This document shows positions 61,746-64,000 of a DNA stretch of 64,000 nucleotides, piece by piece. A program made the position numbers and the translations under genes. Origin of the DNA: JAMXLO01 sp035492535 (lineage in GTDB: Bacteria; Pseudomonadota; Alphaproteobacteria; Acetobacterales; Acetobacteraceae); NCBI GenBank assembly GCA_035492535.1, contig DATJJM010000076.1, positions 17,742 to 81,741 of the forward strand. Direction: 5' to 3'. Under the pieces are notes generated by a model. It was not told the origin of the DNA. It saw only the letters and a list, made by a program, of their open reading frames with translations, and ran no database searches. Each line of letters begins with the position of its first letter. Position 1 is the stretch's first letter.

Positions 61746-62660
61746 ATGCGCGTGACACACAAGGTAAAGAAGATCCTGGACTGGTATGAGGGCGATCCGC
61801 CCGGCGTGAAGGCCAACCTTGCCCGCATTCTCTCCACTGGCAAGCTTGGCGGCACAGGCAAGGTGGTGATCCTGCCGGTCGACCAGGGATTCGAGCACGG
61901 GCCGGCCCGCAGCTTCTCGCCGAATCCGCCGGCCTATGATCCCCACTACCACTACCAACTTGCGATCGAGGCCGGACTGAACGCCTACGCTGCCCCGCTC
62001 GGCATGATTGCCCAGGGCGCCGATACCTTCGCTGGGCAGATCCCGACCATCCTCAAGGTCAACAGCTCCAACTCGCTGGCCACCAGCAAGGACCAGGCAG
62101 TGACCGCAGGCGTGAAGGACGCGCTGCGCCTCGGCTGTGCGGCCATCGGTTTCACGATCTATCCCGGCAGCGAATACGCCTTCGCGCAGATGGAAGAGTT
62201 GCGCGAACTGACCGCCGAAGCGAAGGACTCCGGCCTCGCGGTCGTGGTGTGGAGTTATCCGCGCGGTCCCAACCTGGATCGTGCGGGCGAGACCGCGCTC
62301 GATATCTGCGCCTACGCAGCGCAGATGGCCGCGCTGATGGGTGCCAACATCATCAAAGTGAAGCCGCCGACGGCGGTGATCAGCCTCGAGGCGGCGAAGA
62401 AGTCGTATGAGAAAGTTGATGGCTCCACGCTGGCCAAGCGTGTCGAGCACGTGATGCAGGCTTCGTTCAATGGCAAGCGGGTTGTCGTGTTCTCGGGCGG
62501 CGAGGCGAAGGATCTCGATGGAGTGTACGAAGAAGTGCGCGGCGTCCGCGATGGCGGCGGCAACGGCAGCATCATCGGCCGCAACACCTTCCAGCGCCCG
62601 AAGGAAGCCGCGCTGGAGATGCTGAACAAGATCATCGACATCTATCTCGGCAAGGCCTGA
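61746..62660 (+). CDS. fbaB: Class I fructose-bisphosphate aldolase (FbaB/DhnA type)
   Basis: The protein has 304 residues; AGGAGG is ten bases before the ATG. The DhnA barrel has VILPVDQGFEHGPARSF, LKVNSSNSL, GFTIYPGSEYAFAQM, VVVWSYPRGPNLD and the Schiff-base lysine region ANIIKVKPPTA. It splits fructose 1,6-bisphosphate into glyceraldehyde 3-phosphate and dihydroxyacetone phosphate. Its TGA overlaps the ATG of the ThiE-like gene by one base (TGATG), coupling them. Confidence 0.94.
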   Translation: MRVTHKVKKILDWYEGDPPGVKANLARILSTGKLGGTGKVVILPVDQGFEHGPARSFSPNPPAYDPHYHYQLAIEAGLNAYAAPLGMIAQGADTFAGQIPTILKVNSSNSLATSKDQAVTAGVKDALRLGCAAIGFTIYPGSEYAFAQMEELRELTAEAKDSGLAVVVWSYPRGPNLDRAGETALDICAYAAQMAALMGANIIKVKPPTAVISLEAAKKSYEKVDGSTLAKRVEHVMQASFNGKRVVVFSGGEAKDLDGVYEEVRGVRDGGGNGSIIGRNTFQRPKEAALEMLNKIIDIYLGKA

Positions 62661-63313
62661 TGCCTGACATGAGCGGCAGCGGAGAGCGCTGCCGCACCTA
62701 CCTGATCACCCCGCCCAAGTTGGACCCGGTGCCGTTCGCCGATCGGTTGGCAGCGGCACTGGACGCGGGCGACGTGGCGGCGGTGCAGCTTCGTCTGAAG
62801 GATGTGGATGATGACGGTTGGCGCCGCGCGATCGATGTGCTGCGCCCGGTGACGCAATCGCGCGAAGTCGCGTTCCTGCTGAACGATCGGGCCGATCTGG
62901 TGCGTGCCACCGGCTGCGACGGCGCCCATGTCGGCCAGGAAGACATGCCGGCGAAACAGGCGCGTGCGCTGATGGGACAGGATGCGACACTCGGCGTCAC
63001 CTGCAAAGGCAGCCGTGACCTGGCGATGCAGGCAGGCGATGACGGCGCTGATTACGTCGCATTCGGCGCGTTCTTCCCGTCCGGCACCAAGGAGGTCACG
63101 CGCTTCATCGAACCTGAGATTCTCGCCTGGTGGTCGGAACTGATGGAGCTTCCCTGCTGCGCGATCGGTGGCATCACGCCCGAGAACTGTGGCCCACTGG
63201 TCCGAGCCGGCGCCGATTTCCTGGCGGTGGTTGGTTGCATCTGGAACCATCCCGACGGGCCCGCCGCCGGCGTGCGCGCGCTGAACAAGGCGATTGCCGA
63301 CGCCTCGGACTGA
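62660..63313 (+). CDS. thiE: Thiamine-phosphate synthase-like protein
   Basis: The protein has 217 residues; ATG 62669 is an alternative start. The ThiE barrel features are AVQLRLKDVDDDGW, FLLNDRADLVRATGCDGAHVGQEDMPAKQARAL (in two pieces), LGVTCKGSRDLAMQAGDDGADYVAFGAFFPSGTK (in two pieces) and CAIGGITPENCGPLVRAGADFLAVV. It joins the pyrimidine and thiazole moieties to thiamine phosphate. The usual GVTTHS-type motif is GVTCKGS, so the phosphate site may differ from a canonical ThiE. Confidence 0.88.
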   Translation: MPDMSGSGERCRTYLITPPKLDPVPFADRLAAALDAGDVAAVQLRLKDVDDDGWRRAIDVLRPVTQSREVAFLLNDRADLVRATGCDGAHVGQEDMPAKQARALMGQDATLGVTCKGSRDLAMQAGDDGADYVAFGAFFPSGTKEVTRFIEPEILAWWSELMELPCCAIGGITPENCGPLVRAGADFLAVVGCIWNHPDGPAAGVRALNKAIADASD

Positions 63314-63395
63314 CGTTCGAGTTCGCCGCAACGAACCGACAGGGTCGGCACCCCTCCTCATTGACAATCGTTCCGGTTAGCGCAATCCGCGTATC

Positions 63396-64000
63396 ATGCA
63401 GACCTACGACTACATCGTCGTCGGCGCGGGATCCGCCGGTGCCGCCGTCGCCAACCGCCTCTCCGCCGATCCACGCAACAAGGTGCTGTTGCTGGAGGCT
63501 GGCCGCGCCAGCCATCCCTGGTCGCGAATCCCCATCGGCTACGCACGCCTGATCACCAATCCGGCCGCCAATTGGCTCTATAGTTCAGAGCCCGAGGCCA
63601 GCACCAATGGCCGCAAGCTCCCTGTCCCTCGCGGCAAGCTGCTCGGCGGCTCAAGCGCCATCAACGGCATGGCTTTCGTGCGCGGCCAGGCACAGGACTT
63701 CGACACCTGGGCGCAGATGGGCAACCAGGGCTGGAGCTATGACGACGTCCTGCCGTTCTTCAAACGGATGGAACGCTACGACGGCGGCGACGACGCCTTC
63801 CGGGGCCGCGACGGGCCGATCCACGTCACCAATCCGCCACCACGCCTGCCACTCCTCGCCACGCTGATTGCCGCCGCCGGTCAGGTCGGCATTCCGCACA
63901 ATCCCGACTACAACGGCGCCACCCAGGACGGCATCGCGATGAGCCAGGCATCGATCGCAGCGGGCCGGCGCATGAGCACGGCAAAGTGCTATCTCGACCC
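63396..64000 (+). CDS. GMC-family FAD oxidoreductase, N-terminal part
   Basis: From ATG 63396 the frame is open to the window end, giving 201 complete codons. The FAD-binding motif is DYIVVGAGSAGAAVANRLSAD, here two overlapping pieces, and the GMC signature 1 reads PRGKLLGGSSAINGMAFVRG. This matches choline/alcohol dehydrogenase relatives, which oxidise hydroxyl groups using FAD. The C-terminal catalytic His pair lies outside. It is 82 bases after the ThiE-like gene and probably a separate unit. Confidence 0.92.
   Translation, partial: MQTYDYIVVGAGSAGAAVANRLSADPRNKVLLLEAGRASHPWSRIPIGYARLITNPAANWLYSSEPEASTNGRKLPVPRGKLLGGSSAINGMAFVRGQAQDFDTWAQMGNQGWSYDDVLPFFKRMERYDGGDDAFRGRDGPIHVTNPPPRLPLLATLIAAAGQVGIPHNPDYNGATQDGIAMSQASIAAGRRMSTAKCYLD

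Noticed and set aside
63361..63366. TTGACA as a -35 box ahead of the GMC gene
   Set aside because: No -10 element occurs at 16-18 bases; the motif may be chance.
1..64000. CRISPR arrays, insertion sequences, phage genes, tRNA or rRNA
   Set aside because: I found no regularly spaced repeats, transposase motifs or cloverleaf/rRNA signatures when reading the window; short or diverged tRNAs could be missed by eye.

Overview
The window reads as chromosomal backbone of a GC-rich alphaproteobacterium, most likely in the Acetobacteraceae/Rhodospirillales. The reasons are gene orders typical of alphaproteobacteria (rib genes-nusB, with thiL nearby; amiC-mrcA-prfB beside rne; zapA-6S RNA-fau-ymdB), an RNase E with a large acidic insertion in its S1 domain, a Shemin-type 5-aminolevulinate synthase, strong G/C third-position bias and frequent GTG/TTG starts. 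I saw no tRNA, rRNA, CRISPR array, insertion sequence or phage gene. The placement is inference; no search was run.

Layout. 1-9068: the end of the riboflavin operon (ribE', ribBX, ribH), nusB, then a LysR regulator, a secreted PQQ-propeller protein and a DUF2237 protein lying between nusB and thiL; an MFS permease; BamE; a bc1-complex chaperone and YceD. 9114-14253: a YfiR-like periplasmic protein and a TonB-dependent receptor face a divergent membrane PAS-GGDEF-EAL protein, a likely c-di-GMP signalling module. 14328-22576: prfB with a programmed +1 frameshift, penicillin-binding protein 1A, a Tat-exported amidase and rne with a long leader. 22609-26392: a strong hairpin, an Hsp20 remnant, a CtaG-cytochrome c fusion, an ECF sigma/anti-sigma pair and an enolase-superfamily dehydratase.

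26510-28426 holds a stand-alone SLOG-SLATT-like membrane protein, the best candidate here for an undescribed defence or stress effector. 28431-32421 (minus) is GNAT, rsmB, a haloacid dehalogenase and guaB. 32509-36650 holds an exporter, a bestrophin-like DUF4239 protein, a CPA1 antiporter and a metallophosphatase. 36660-42332 (minus) is a catabolic cluster: extradiol dioxygenase and HpaB-type monooxygenase, two luciferase-like monooxygenases, a ketopantoate-reductase-like protein and a dimeric-barrel protein. 42336-48393 (minus) holds an orphan membrane protein, RlmI, an amidase, an amber-interrupted frame, hemA and a lipoprotein.

48461-57616 (plus) holds a carbamoylase, AidB, succinate-semialdehyde dehydrogenase next to an AttM-like lactonase, a penicillin-acylase-family hydrolase, an RDD protein and the Bpt aminoacyl transferase. 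57617-61197 (minus) holds an ArsR-type regulator, an orphan protein behind an operator-like dyad, ymdB, fau, a 6S RNA candidate, zapA and a small coiled-coil protein. 61246-64000 (plus) holds a small conserved-looking protein, class I fructose-bisphosphate aldolase, a ThiE-like protein and the start of a GMC oxidoreductase.
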